Source of the DNA: an uncultured Clostridium sp.
GTDB taxonomy: Bacteria > Bacillota_I > Bacilli_A > RF39 > UBA660
DNA length: 13,575 nt
Direction of reading: 5' to 3'
Assembly (NCBI GenBank): GCA_905199855.1
Contig: CAJKHY010000024.1
Location: forward strand, 1 to 13,575
Shown here: piece by piece, positions 1-7,784 of the stretch
Numbering within the stretch: position 1 is the first letter of the stretch
Layout: every line of letters begins with the position of its first letter
Notes under the pieces: model-generated
Told to the model about the DNA's origin: nothing
What the model saw: the letters and a program-made list of their open reading frames with translations, nothing else
Database searches by the model: none
Made by a program: the position numbers and the translations under genes

Positions 1-18
1 GATAACCTTTCGGTTACC
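1..18 (-). terminator. Hairpin with GAAA loop at the left edge, possible terminator
   Basis: On the minus strand GGTAACC and GGTTATC pair over 7 bp (one G-T) around a GAAA tetraloop. Whether a T-run follows cannot be seen because the window ends here. It could end transcription of the six-gene operon, belong to the putative insertion sequence, or be part of another structured RNA. Confidence 0.3.
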
Positions 19-77
19 CTTAGATATCAATTCTTTTATCAAACTTATTGTTCACCAACACTATTTGACAAAGAACC
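1..77. mobile_element. Possible right end of an insertion sequence (ISL3-like terminus), cut by the window edge
   Basis: Read inward on the minus strand from base 77, the sequence begins GGTTCTTTGTCAAATAGTG. From memory this resembles the GG(C/T)TCTTTGTCAAAT-type terminal inverted repeats of ISL3-family elements. The boundary would fall between 77 and 78, only six bases past the stop codon of the neighbouring gene. No transposase is visible; it would lie left of base 1. The other terminus and the expected 8-base target duplication (candidate bases 78-85) are outside the window, so this is a recognition by pattern only. Confidence 0.35.
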
Positions 78-83
78 AGTTTC

Positions 84-1574
84 TTAATTGTTTTTAACTC
101 TTTTATTTTTATTAGATAAGCAGATACTACATACAGTAAGCATTATAAGTGAAGAAATACTTAAGATAATATATAGACTGATATTATCTCCTGTTTTAGG
201 ATTAACAATACTATTTGTTTTTTCTGCTAGAGTATAAATACTAAAGTGGTTGGTTTGGAAGGTTGCATAGCCATCTTTAATGGTAACTTCGTGCTCTTCT
301 ACTTTACCATCTTCAGTTACATAATATATAGCAAGATTCTTACCTTCTAAATCAGTAGGAACAGGCATTGTTACTTCAAATATTCCGTTTTCTAGTTTAG
401 TGATTTTAGAATTTTTAACATTTGAGAATAATGTTATATCTAGTGAATGTAGATTATTTTGATTAATGCTCTTTTTAATTATTTGATATTCTTTTGAATC
501 TTTATCTATGATATTCGCAATAATCATAGTATCAAGAGGTATACTACTTTCTTTTGATGTAACTGTAATATCTTTATCAAGGTTTTTTGCTGCGAACACG
601 GGAACAGTCATTTTACTAGAATCTGCAACGATTAAAAAGTCTACTGTAAAATCTCCAAAATTAAATGTATAAGTATGATCTGTTGTTTTAGTTAAATCAG
701 TAATCTCGGTAAAATCTATTGCTTGGTTTGCATCATCAAGATAAGTATTTAAAGATTTTCCTTTGGTTATGGTTATTTTATTATTAGGCATATACTCTTT
801 TAATCTTTTTAATGCTGCATTAATTAAAGATTCATCATTAATTTCAGTATCACTTGGTACATATAATATTTCTTTAGTTCTAGCTCCAACAGATTGTTGA
901 GCAGCATATCTTAATCCATTATAACTAACTATTAGATTACCAAATGCCCTAGTATTAAATGGTGTGTAATTTACTCCAGCACGAACATCGATTTCGTAAG
1001 TTAAGTCAGCATTATCAAAGAATTTTTTAACATCTTCAGTATAATTAGTTATCTTACTAAAATTGGATGAACTGAGTTCTCTTGTGTTAGATGTTATATA
1101 GTAATTAATTAGATTTAAATCAGTTAACTCAAAATAATATTTATTGTAATATCCATATTCGCTTTTACCTTGAATTTTAGCAAGTTTTTCAATATAGGAA
1201 TCTATATTTTTTTTAATCATCGTATTAGGTTCTGCCCATTTAATAGTAATGTCTTCGTATTTTTTGTTATATGAGCCTTTGCTAATATAAAAGTAACATT
1301 CGATATTATCATTACATTCTACTCCATAGTAAATGCCTAATGATTTATATTTCCCATTATAATAATCATTATGTAAATATGAAACAAAGGCATCAAATTC
1401 ATTATAACTTCTTGGTTTAACAGCATAATTAATTTCATATACTCCATCTTTTGTCTCTTTCTTTAATATTTCTTCAAATTGTTTATCTAATTCTTCATCT
1501 GCTTTAACATTTGTAATGTTTATAGCAAAGATAGATATTAGAATCAATGAAAACATTTTAATTGTTTTCTTCAT
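84..1574 (-). CDS. Sortase-anchored-type surface protein with signal peptide and NPKTG motif
   Basis: A 496-residue secreted protein of unknown function. I place the start at the ATG at 1574, because AGAAGGAGTGAT lies just upstream; an earlier in-frame GTG would put this ribosome site inside the gene. Residues 1-25 form a signal peptide (lysines, hydrophobic core, VKA before DEEL). At the C-terminus come NPKTG (458-462), a hydrophobic stretch and a basic tail, which is the layout of LPXTG-like sortase substrates with N in place of L. About 90 residues before the anchor look like the beta-rich module often found next to anchors in Firmicute surface proteins, ending in a HFSIYTLAE stretch. The middle is not recognised. 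It is the last gene of the TelA/VWA operon, 66 bases after the ATPase gene, with no convincing promoter of its own. Confidence 0.8.
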   Translation of the reverse strand: MKKTIKMFSLILISIFAINITNVKADEELDKQFEEILKKETKDGVYEINYAVKPRSYNEFDAFVSYLHNDYYNGKYKSLGIYYGVECNDNIECYFYISKGSYNKKYEDITIKWAEPNTMIKKNIDSYIEKLAKIQGKSEYGYYNKYYFELTDLNLINYYITSNTRELSSSNFSKITNYTEDVKKFFDNADLTYEIDVRAGVNYTPFNTRAFGNLIVSYNGLRYAAQQSVGARTKEILYVPSDTEINDESLINAALKRLKEYMPNNKITITKGKSLNTYLDDANQAIDFTEITDLTKTTDHTYTFNFGDFTVDFLIVADSSKMTVPVFAAKNLDKDITVTSKESSIPLDTMIIANIIDKDSKEYQIIKKSINQNNLHSLDITLFSNVKNSKITKLENGIFEVTMPVPTDLEGKNLAIYYVTEDGKVEEHEVTIKDGYATFQTNHFSIYTLAEKTNSIVNPKTGDNISLYIILSISSLIMLTVCSICLSNKNKRVKNN

Positions 1575-1640
1575 TTTATCACTCCTTCTATTATAAGAAT
1601 AACACACTATTTTGTTTTTTTAAATAGTTTTTTTATAATT

Positions 1641-3194
1641 TTATATATCTTTTATATTAATTGTTTTTAATACTTTTTTATCTTTTATATTTTTAGTGTT
1701 TGTAGCATGATTGATAATTGTTTTTTCAACTATGTTTCTAATGAATCTAGCGTTTCCAAAGTTAGTATTATTTCTTTCTTCTTTTATAATGTTATCTAGT
1801 TTATCTAAGACTTCTTTGGTTACTTTAAATCCTTTCTTTTCTATCATTTGTTTAAATATTTGTTTTAGTTCTTCGTTTGTATAATCTTCAAAGATAAATG
1901 TATAGCCAATTCTTGAAGCAATGCCTGAATTGGAATTAATAAACCCTTGCATTTCTTTGGTATAACCTGCGAAAATCACTACTAGATCATCACGATAATC
2001 TTCCATAGCTTTAATAAGCGTGGCTATTGCTTCTTTATTGTAAGAACTGGTTTTGTCATCTTCTAGGGCATAGGCTTCGTCGATAAATAAGATACCGCCT
2101 AGGGCACGATTAATAATTTCCATTGTTTTTGGGGCTGTTTGTCCAACATATTCAGCGACTAAATCTTTAGAGCTTACTTCAATTAGTTTGTTTTGTCTAA
2201 TGTAACCTAAATTATATAAGATATTTGATAACATTCTGGCTACGGTGGTTTTTCCTGTACCAGGATTACCTAAGAATAGCATATGTAAGTTTATCCCATC
2301 TAATTTTAATTCGCCATGTGTTTTCTTTTTTAATGTGATTAAATCCACTAATTCATGCATGGCTTTTTTAATTTTAGTAAGTCCTACTAATTCGTTTAGT
2401 TCCACAAATACTTCTTCATTTGTTTTCGTTTCTTCTATTAAGGGTAATTGGTTATTAAATATATAATATTTAATTAAATTATCACGATATGTTGGATAGT
2501 CTAGTCTACTTTTTGTATATGTTTTTTCGATGTAATTTAATAATTCTTTTTTTGTATTTTTAATGTTAGGTATTTTTTTGACAATATCATTTAGTATTTC
2601 TCTATTAGTTGGTTCTATTCCTTCTATTATAAATTTAAACTTGCTTTTTTCTTTTTCTTTATCATTATTAAATAAGTAATTAATATCTTGGATATTACCT
2701 AATAAAATAGTAATTTTTTTATCAGTTAGATGTTTAGATATTGTATATAATAATTTTTTATTAAAGTTACTATCATGGATATTAAGAGCCTCGAAATCTT
2801 TAAATATTACTATGTTAGCATTTTTATATAATTCATCTATATTGTTAATATCTTCTAATTCATATAAAGATATTTGTTTAATGTTATTTCCTTCTAAATA
2901 GTTACTCTTTATTCCTACTCTATTTAATAAGTTAATAATTGTTTGACTTACTTCATAGTTATTTGTAAGTATTTCTATATTAAAGTTAACATATATATTA
3001 TCACTTTTATAATTAGTCATGTAATTAATTATTTTTTTTAATAATATCTTAGAGTTATTAGTTATATACAAATTATCTATATCTTCTATATCAGTTTCTT
3101 CTTTAATAACGTTTTCTTTATCTTTTAACTGTGTAGTATAAGTACTACCAAAAAAATCTTCATATATTTTATCAAAATTAACTTTGTTATTCAT
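1641..3194 (-). CDS. AAA+ ATPase of the CbbX/SpoVK type with degenerate N-terminal AAA-like half
   Basis: A 517-residue cytoplasmic ATPase. The C-terminal module (about 265-500) is complete: Walker A GNPGTGKT (309-316), a pore-loop-like YVGQTAPKT (349-357), Walker B ILFIDEA (368-374), a sensor-1 stretch near FAGYT (408-412), an arginine finger in GIASRIGYTF (R428) and sensor 2 GNARFIRN (R483). This pattern matches CbbX and SpoVK, hexameric motors that remodel protein partners. The N-terminal 200 residues lack a P-loop but show NIVIFKDFEAL (127-137) and ITILLGN (161-167) in the order of Walker B and sensor 1, suggesting a dead AAA+ copy. The start is supported by GGGAGG five bases upstream. 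The gene lies 34 bases after the TelA gene, across a hairpin. Its likely substrate is a partner from the same operon (inference). Confidence 0.9.
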   Translation of the reverse strand: MNNKVNFDKIYEDFFGSTYTTQLKDKENVIKEETDIEDIDNLYITNNSKILLKKIINYMTNYKSDNIYVNFNIEILTNNYEVSQTIINLLNRVGIKSNYLEGNNIKQISLYELEDINNIDELYKNANIVIFKDFEALNIHDSNFNKKLLYTISKHLTDKKITILLGNIQDINYLFNNDKEKEKSKFKFIIEGIEPTNREILNDIVKKIPNIKNTKKELLNYIEKTYTKSRLDYPTYRDNLIKYYIFNNQLPLIEETKTNEEVFVELNELVGLTKIKKAMHELVDLITLKKKTHGELKLDGINLHMLFLGNPGTGKTTVARMLSNILYNLGYIRQNKLIEVSSKDLVAEYVGQTAPKTMEIINRALGGILFIDEAYALEDDKTSSYNKEAIATLIKAMEDYRDDLVVIFAGYTKEMQGFINSNSGIASRIGYTFIFEDYTNEELKQIFKQMIEKKGFKVTKEVLDKLDNIIKEERNNTNFGNARFIRNIVEKTIINHATNTKNIKDKKVLKTINIKDI

Positions 3195-3213
3195 GGTAAC
3201 CTCCCGTTTTAAG

Positions 3214-3237
3214 AAAAAAGCATAATTACTATGCTTT
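3214..3237 (-). terminator. Hairpin with T-run between the TelA and AAA+ genes (weak terminator or attenuator)
   Basis: A perfect 8-bp stem, AAAGCATA with TATGCTTT and a 5-base loop, starts at the end of the TelA gene and runs into six T residues on the minus strand. The stem is AT-rich, so it probably ends only part of the transcripts and lowers expression of the ATPase and the surface protein, or protects the upstream mRNA 3' end. Confidence 0.45.
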
Positions 3238-4380
3238 CTTATTTCCTACGTTTATTTCAAGTAATTTATCTTTTAATTCTTTTTCGATATTTTCTAATTC
3301 TTTAGTAGCTTCAGCACGTTTAATACGACCTTCCTCATGAATTTTAATAACTGTATCTAATGTTTCTATAATATCTTGGTTTGTTTTCTTTAATGTTTCT
3401 ATATCCACGATAGATTTTTCAACTTCTTTAGCTATATCAATTGAACCTTGTTTTAATGTTTCACTGTTTTTCTTTAACATTTCATTTGTTAATTTAGATA
3501 CGGCTTGTTCTCCTTTTAAGGCTTTTTTTGAATTGTTTATACCAAGAGCCAATACTATTTGATTTTTCCATAATGGTATAGTATTTGTTATTGAACTTTG
3601 TATTTTTTCTACTAAAAGGGCATCATTATTTTGTAATAATCTTATTTGAGGAGCCATTTGAATAGAAATAATTCTTGTGGTTTTTAGGTCATATATTTTT
3701 TTCTCGAATCTATTGATTTGATTTTCCATATCATTTACTTTTTGTATTTCAATCTGGTCATTAGATTCTTGGGCTTTCTTTTTTAGTTCTGGTAATACTT
3801 TAGTTTTTAATTCTTCTAATTTTCTTTCACCAGCAATTATGTATAAGGATATTTCTTTAAAATAATCCAAGTTTTTATCATACATGGTATCAAATAAATT
3901 AATATCTTTTAGTAACATTAGTTTATTATTTTCTAATCCTTTTTCTATTGTATTAATGTTATTTTCTATTTTGTTATATTTGGCAAGAATGTAATTTGCT
4001 TCTTTTTTTATATTATAAAATAATTTAGCTAAGCCTCTTGGTTCTTTACCACTTATGGATGAATCAAATGATTTAATTTCGCTTACTAAATTAGCAAGTA
4101 ATTCTCCTACATCTCCAGTAGATTTTGTTTTGACATCTTCTAAAACCGAATCAGAGAATTCACTTATTTTATTTTGAGTACTTACTCCATATTGTAATAT
4201 TTGAGTACTGTCCATGACATCTATTTTTTTATTAAAGTCATCTACGGCTTTTTTCTCAGCTTTAGATAATTCATCATAATTTAAAGATTTCTCTATCTTC
4301 TCATTACTAATATTACTTACATTATTTGTAAGTTTTAAGGCTTCTTCTTTAGTTAGTTTGTTTTCTACTTTTAATTCCAT
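3229..4380 (-). CDS. telA: TelA-family protein (toxic anion resistance family)
   Basis: A 383-residue soluble, highly charged and mostly helical protein, matching the usual length of the TelA family (PF05816; YaaN and YceH in Bacillus subtilis). Family-typical stretches are QMAPQIRLLQ (241-250), NTIPLWKNQIVLALG (266-280) and a C-terminal coiled coil rich in Lys and Glu. An earlier family motif appears near GLAKLFYN (116-123). TelA was named for tellurite resistance, but its biochemical role is unsettled; it is associated with envelope and chemical stress. The start is backed by AGGAGA upstream of the ATG. The gene follows the binding-protein gene by 10 bases, clearly in one operon. In B. subtilis the homologue yaaN sits next to xpaC, and the same pairing is seen here one gene apart. 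Confidence 0.93.
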   Translation of the reverse strand: MELKVENKLTKEEALKLTNNVSNISNEKIEKSLNYDELSKAEKKAVDDFNKKIDVMDSTQILQYGVSTQNKISEFSDSVLEDVKTKSTGDVGELLANLVSEIKSFDSSISGKEPRGLAKLFYNIKKEANYILAKYNKIENNINTIEKGLENNKLMLLKDINLFDTMYDKNLDYFKEISLYIIAGERKLEELKTKVLPELKKKAQESNDQIEIQKVNDMENQINRFEKKIYDLKTTRIISIQMAPQIRLLQNNDALLVEKIQSSITNTIPLWKNQIVLALGINNSKKALKGEQAVSKLTNEMLKKNSETLKQGSIDIAKEVEKSIVDIETLKKTNQDIIETLDTVIKIHEEGRIKRAEATKELENIEKELKDKLLEINVGNKKA

Positions 4381-4390
4381 AATATTTCTC

Positions 4391-5575
4391 CTATTTCTTT
4401 AAGTATTCTATTAATTTATTATAATAGTCCATTTTTAAACTAGTAACAGTACTAGTAATGTTTTGGGGTATTCCTATCCCTAATTTGGATACATCGTATG
4501 TACCTCCGGTGATACCTGTTCTAAATCCATATTTTTCCCAAGCAATTTGTTCTATCTCTTTATCCATGAATGCTTCATATAATTTCTTCCCATTTTCGGT
4601 AAATGCCATGAAGCAATGGGAGTTCCAAATAGTAGGCTTTGGATATAATATAACTATATCATCTTTTACTTGATTAAATCCAGTTGGATTAGAATTAGCA
4701 AAATCAATTATACTTTTTTCATAATCAACGATTATTGGTTCTCCGCCCATACCAGTTTTAAGGTATCTTTCAAATAAATCAGCTGGAGTATTATTCATAT
4801 ATCCTGATTTTTGATAAAATTGCTTTAATCTTGCAAGATTATCTTCTAGGGTAGTATCTTCTATTTGTCCTCCACTTAATATTGATAAAAGTAAACCATA
4901 ATAGGTTGCGCCTGGAGAAGATGATACAGGGTCTGTTGAGGCTATATTAATATTACCATATAATTTATTTAAACCAATATCACTCCATTTTTTATTATTT
5001 AGGATATAATCTATTAGTTTATTCATGTTAGTAATATAATAAACATTATCTTCTAGGGTTACTATTCCTTCATTAATAAAAGCATTTACTACTTCTTTCC
5101 AACTGTATATTACAATTGGTGTATTTAAAGTAAGGCTTCCTGCAATAACAGTGTATCTATCAGCTTCGTTATTATCTTTATTCGGAGCCAATTTATAATA
5201 ATCATAAAATCTTTGATCTGATGTGAATAAGGCATCATATTTGCTTACTCCACTTGTGTTAATGGAAATATCTTCATTATTTTGGATTCTTTTTATTATG
5301 CTATCATTTCCTAAATTAACTGATTCTCTAATAAGAGGTTTAGTTATTGTTTTACCATTACTCCAAGTATCAAAGATAACATTCAATTTATATTTCTTTT
5401 TCAGTATTTTTAAAACTTCTTCATCTGCGAGAAAGTCTTCTTTACCTCCTCCAGTTGCTACATAAACAGTTTTTAGATTGGCAAATCCTTTATTATTAGT
5501 GAAGGTATTTATTCCAATTATTAGTAATATTAAGAATATAAATATACTAATTCCTATTATTTTCTTTTTATCCAT
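4391..5575 (-). CDS. Membrane-anchored substrate-binding-like protein
   Basis: A 394-residue protein with one N-terminal membrane segment (about 6-23) preceded by lysines, then an outward-facing domain resembling periplasmic binding proteins of the type 2 fold. TVYVATGGGKEDF (36-48) looks like the first strand and ligand loop. DPVSSSPGATYYG (215-227) resembles the SxxTG(A/T) loop seen in anion-binding relatives. There is no lipobox cysteine, so anchoring is by the uncleaved helix. No ABC permease or ATPase gene lies nearby, so it is unlikely to serve ordinary transport; sensing or binding within the TelA system is more likely (inference). AAGGAGG precedes the ATG, and the gene overlaps the end of the XpaC gene by 8 bases. 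Its binding domain resembles the N-terminal half of the VWA fusion gene in the same operon. Confidence 0.83.
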   Translation of the reverse strand: MDKKKIIGISIFIFLILLIIGINTFTNNKGFANLKTVYVATGGGKEDFLADEEVLKILKKKYKLNVIFDTWSNGKTITKPLIRESVNLGNDSIIKRIQNNEDISINTSGVSKYDALFTSDQRFYDYYKLAPNKDNNEADRYTVIAGSLTLNTPIVIYSWKEVVNAFINEGIVTLEDNVYYITNMNKLIDYILNNKKWSDIGLNKLYGNINIASTDPVSSSPGATYYGLLLSILSGGQIEDTTLEDNLARLKQFYQKSGYMNNTPADLFERYLKTGMGGEPIIVDYEKSIIDFANSNPTGFNQVKDDIVILYPKPTIWNSHCFMAFTENGKKLYEAFMDKEIEQIAWEKYGFRTGITGGTYDVSKLGIGIPQNITSTVTSLKMDYYNKLIEYLKK

Positions 5576-6188
5576 TATTATCCTCCTTAACTTCTAATTC
5601 GTTTTCATTAAAGCCATCTGCTTTTAGCATTGAACTAAATACTTTCATTTCAGCAGACATATCTATTATTTCTTTTTGGTATAAGTTATTTAATATATTT
5701 TTAAATGCTTTATCTATCGATGATAACATATTTATTGTTGAAGACATAAATTTCTTGCTATCTTTTGAAGATAAATCATTGTTTTCTATTTCATCGTATC
5801 TATTTATTATTTTAACAGTAATGGGTAAGTAATAATCAAAGAAGTTATCTATATTTTTAATCTTCTTAGGTGTCTTTTCTATTGCTTTAATTATCTTACT
5901 AGTACTTTCATTGATTGATGTTAAATATGCTTTTATCTCGTAATTATTGATATAAGATTTAGCTTCAATTATGCGTTTGTTTTGCTTTTTAGCATTTTCT
6001 AAAACTTTATATAAGTTAAAGTTTTCTTCTTTCAGAGTTTTTTTGTTTTTAGTTAGTATTAATTCTCCCGCAACAAAAGCACTTGCACCAATTAATACTG
6101 AAGGTAAAATAGGCAAAGATAATGCTAAGTATGGAACGGCAAAGAACGCACTTCCAATAAAGGCTGAAATAGTATCTTTGTGTTTCAT
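5568..6188 (-). CDS. xpaC: XpaC-family membrane protein (5-bromo-4-chloroindolyl phosphate hydrolysis family)
   Basis: A 206-residue protein with two closely spaced hydrophobic segments (about 8-25 and 27-46) at the N-terminus, then a helical cytoplasmic part. FFDYYLPITVKIINRYDEIE (115-134), a region spaced for AFKNILNNLY, and MSAEMKVFSSMLKADGF near the end match the XpaC family (PF10112) as I know it. The family name comes from an indicator-dye phenotype; no enzyme activity has been securely assigned, and I see no phosphatase motif. In Bacillus subtilis xpaC lies beside the TelA homologue yaaN, so the assignment agrees with the neighbourhood. AAGGATGTGAT precedes the ATG. The gene starts 12 bases after the VWA fusion gene. 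A role as a membrane adaptor for TelA is plausible but inferred. Confidence 0.85.
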   Translation of the reverse strand: MKHKDTISAFIGSAFFAVPYLALSLPILPSVLIGASAFVAGELILTKNKKTLKEENFNLYKVLENAKKQNKRIIEAKSYINNYEIKAYLTSINESTSKIIKAIEKTPKKIKNIDNFFDYYLPITVKIINRYDEIENNDLSSKDSKKFMSSTINMLSSIDKAFKNILNNLYQKEIIDMSAEMKVFSSMLKADGFNENELEVKEDNNG

Positions 6189-6200
6189 TAAATCACATCC

Positions 6201-7784
6201 TTAATTATATCCTCTTACTTCTTTAAAGGCATTTAAAAGGCTTGTTTTACCATCAAATACTTTAGCATTAGTAAGTTTTGCTATTCTTTTTAATTCTTTT
6301 TCACTGGCACTTCCAAAAGTAATGCTATATACAGGTATTTCTTTATTTATTTTTTTGTAATATGATGATAGTTCATTATAATTACCTATGTTAATGATTC
6401 CATCGGTCATAGCTATAATGGTTTTAGTATAGTTATCATTTTCTTGATTTAAGATATTTAAACCTTCTATAATGGCTTTATATAGGGCAGTTCCTCCGCC
6501 TACGTAACCGTTTTCTATTTCTTTGATTAAATTACCTGTTTCATAGCCACTCATGGTATTGTATATGCCGTTTATTTTACTACTAAATAAGATTATGGTA
6601 ATTTTATCATTTTTAGAAAATTGTAATTTATCAGTCGATGCTTCATTATAATCTAAAATATATTTCATGGCATTTGTTAATTCTTTAATACCAGTTCCAT
6701 TCATACTACCTGAATAATCTAAACAAAATACTGTATGAGTCGGTTTTCTCAGAGTTTCAATATACAAGTTAATTGCTTCAGTCATTACTTTTTTAGAAGG
6801 GAATTTGGTTACATTTAAGTATTTCTTAGTATCGATTCCCCAGTCAGGATTAAATACTTTTTCATTTACTTTGTCATTTGTGCCTCCATACCAAGTTCTA
6901 CGTCCTTTTTCTTTTAATGTTTCTTGGAATTTATCACTTAGTAAATAGGTTTGTAGTTTTAAGAATGTTTCTTTTTTATTTTTTTTATTATCAATGAAAG
7001 CAAAGGCTGAATCGTTTATCGCTACCCCATCTATAGGATAAATTAGATATAATTCTTCTTTTTTCTTATTTTTTAACATGGTATTAATGTTTATTAATGA
7101 TGCTTCATCTGCAATTACAGCTTCGTATTCATCATTATTTAAAAACATTTCTTTTAAAAATGTTTCATCACCACTTACACGTTCAACTCCTTTAAATAAG
7201 TCGGTTAAGTCTTTGATAAGGTTGGCATTTTCTAAATGTTTTTCGGTTAATACTTCGGGATTGCCGGCAATAGCATTTAGAAAACCCATATAGGCAGTAG
7301 CTCCAGTGTTGGTTTTGGTAACTGAAGGCATTATATATTTAAGTTTATTTTCTTTAATTAAATTTAAGATGTCACTATTACTAATGTTACCATTTTTTAA
7401 GTTCAATTCACTGACTTTACTTTTTTTAACCCCAAATACAACGGGACTAATACTTATACTTTTAGATTCACTTACTAAATATGGGTTATCTAACATATAT
7501 AACCACATGGAATTAGCTATCCATACACAGTCATAATTACTGGAATAATTATTTATTTCATCGATAATATCTAAATCTCCCATGTAAGTAAATTTAACTT
7601 TTATATTATTTTTTTTAACATAATTTTTAATGTTGTCTTCTAAATCAGCATTATCATAGGAAGATAATATGTTTAATGATTCAGAATTATTTAAGTTATC
7701 TTTATTACTCGCGATAATACTTATTAAAGATAAAACTAATAAGAATATAACAACATATAAAATTTTTTTACTATTTTTGTTCAT
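6201..7784 (-). CDS. Substrate-binding-like domain fused to a VWA domain, membrane-anchored
   Basis: A 527-residue protein. The start is the ATG at 7784, as GAGGG stands just upstream; a GTG four codons earlier overlaps this site. Residues 8-25 form a membrane anchor with lysines before it, so the remainder should be outside the cell. Residues about 35-310 look like a type 2 binding-protein domain, with SVTKTNTGATAYMGFLNAIAG (154-174) resembling the loop of the free binding protein in the same operon. Residues about 348-525 are a VWA domain with a complete MIDAS metal site: DYSGS (356-360), T432 in GGGTALY and D461 in MTDG. VWA domains with this site bind a divalent metal and protein ligands. 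First gene of the operon, 77 bases downstream of the -10 box of a consensus promoter. The fusion suggests ligand sensing coupled to protein contacts (inference). Confidence 0.88.
   Translation of the reverse strand: MNKNSKKILYVVIFLLVLSLISIIASNKDNLNNSESLNILSSYDNADLEDNIKNYVKKNNIKVKFTYMGDLDIIDEINNYSSNYDCVWIANSMWLYMLDNPYLVSESKSISISPVVFGVKKSKVSELNLKNGNISNSDILNLIKENKLKYIMPSVTKTNTGATAYMGFLNAIAGNPEVLTEKHLENANLIKDLTDLFKGVERVSGDETFLKEMFLNNDEYEAVIADEASLININTMLKNKKKEELYLIYPIDGVAINDSAFAFIDNKKNKKETFLKLQTYLLSDKFQETLKEKGRRTWYGGTNDKVNEKVFNPDWGIDTKKYLNVTKFPSKKVMTEAINLYIETLRKPTHTVFCLDYSGSMNGTGIKELTNAMKYILDYNEASTDKLQFSKNDKITIILFSSKINGIYNTMSGYETGNLIKEIENGYVGGGTALYKAIIEGLNILNQENDNYTKTIIAMTDGIINIGNYNELSSYYKKINKEIPVYSITFGSASEKELKRIAKLTNAKVFDGKTSLLNAFKEVRGYN

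Noticed and set aside
1590..1595. TATAAT just upstream of the surface protein gene
   Set aside because: It lies only a few bases before the ribosome site, so a transcript from it would lack the Shine-Dalgarno sequence; there is no convincing -35 box.
4391..7784. ABC transporter operon
   Set aside because: Two binding-like proteins are present but there is no permease and no ABC-type ATPase; the ATPase in the operon is AAA+.
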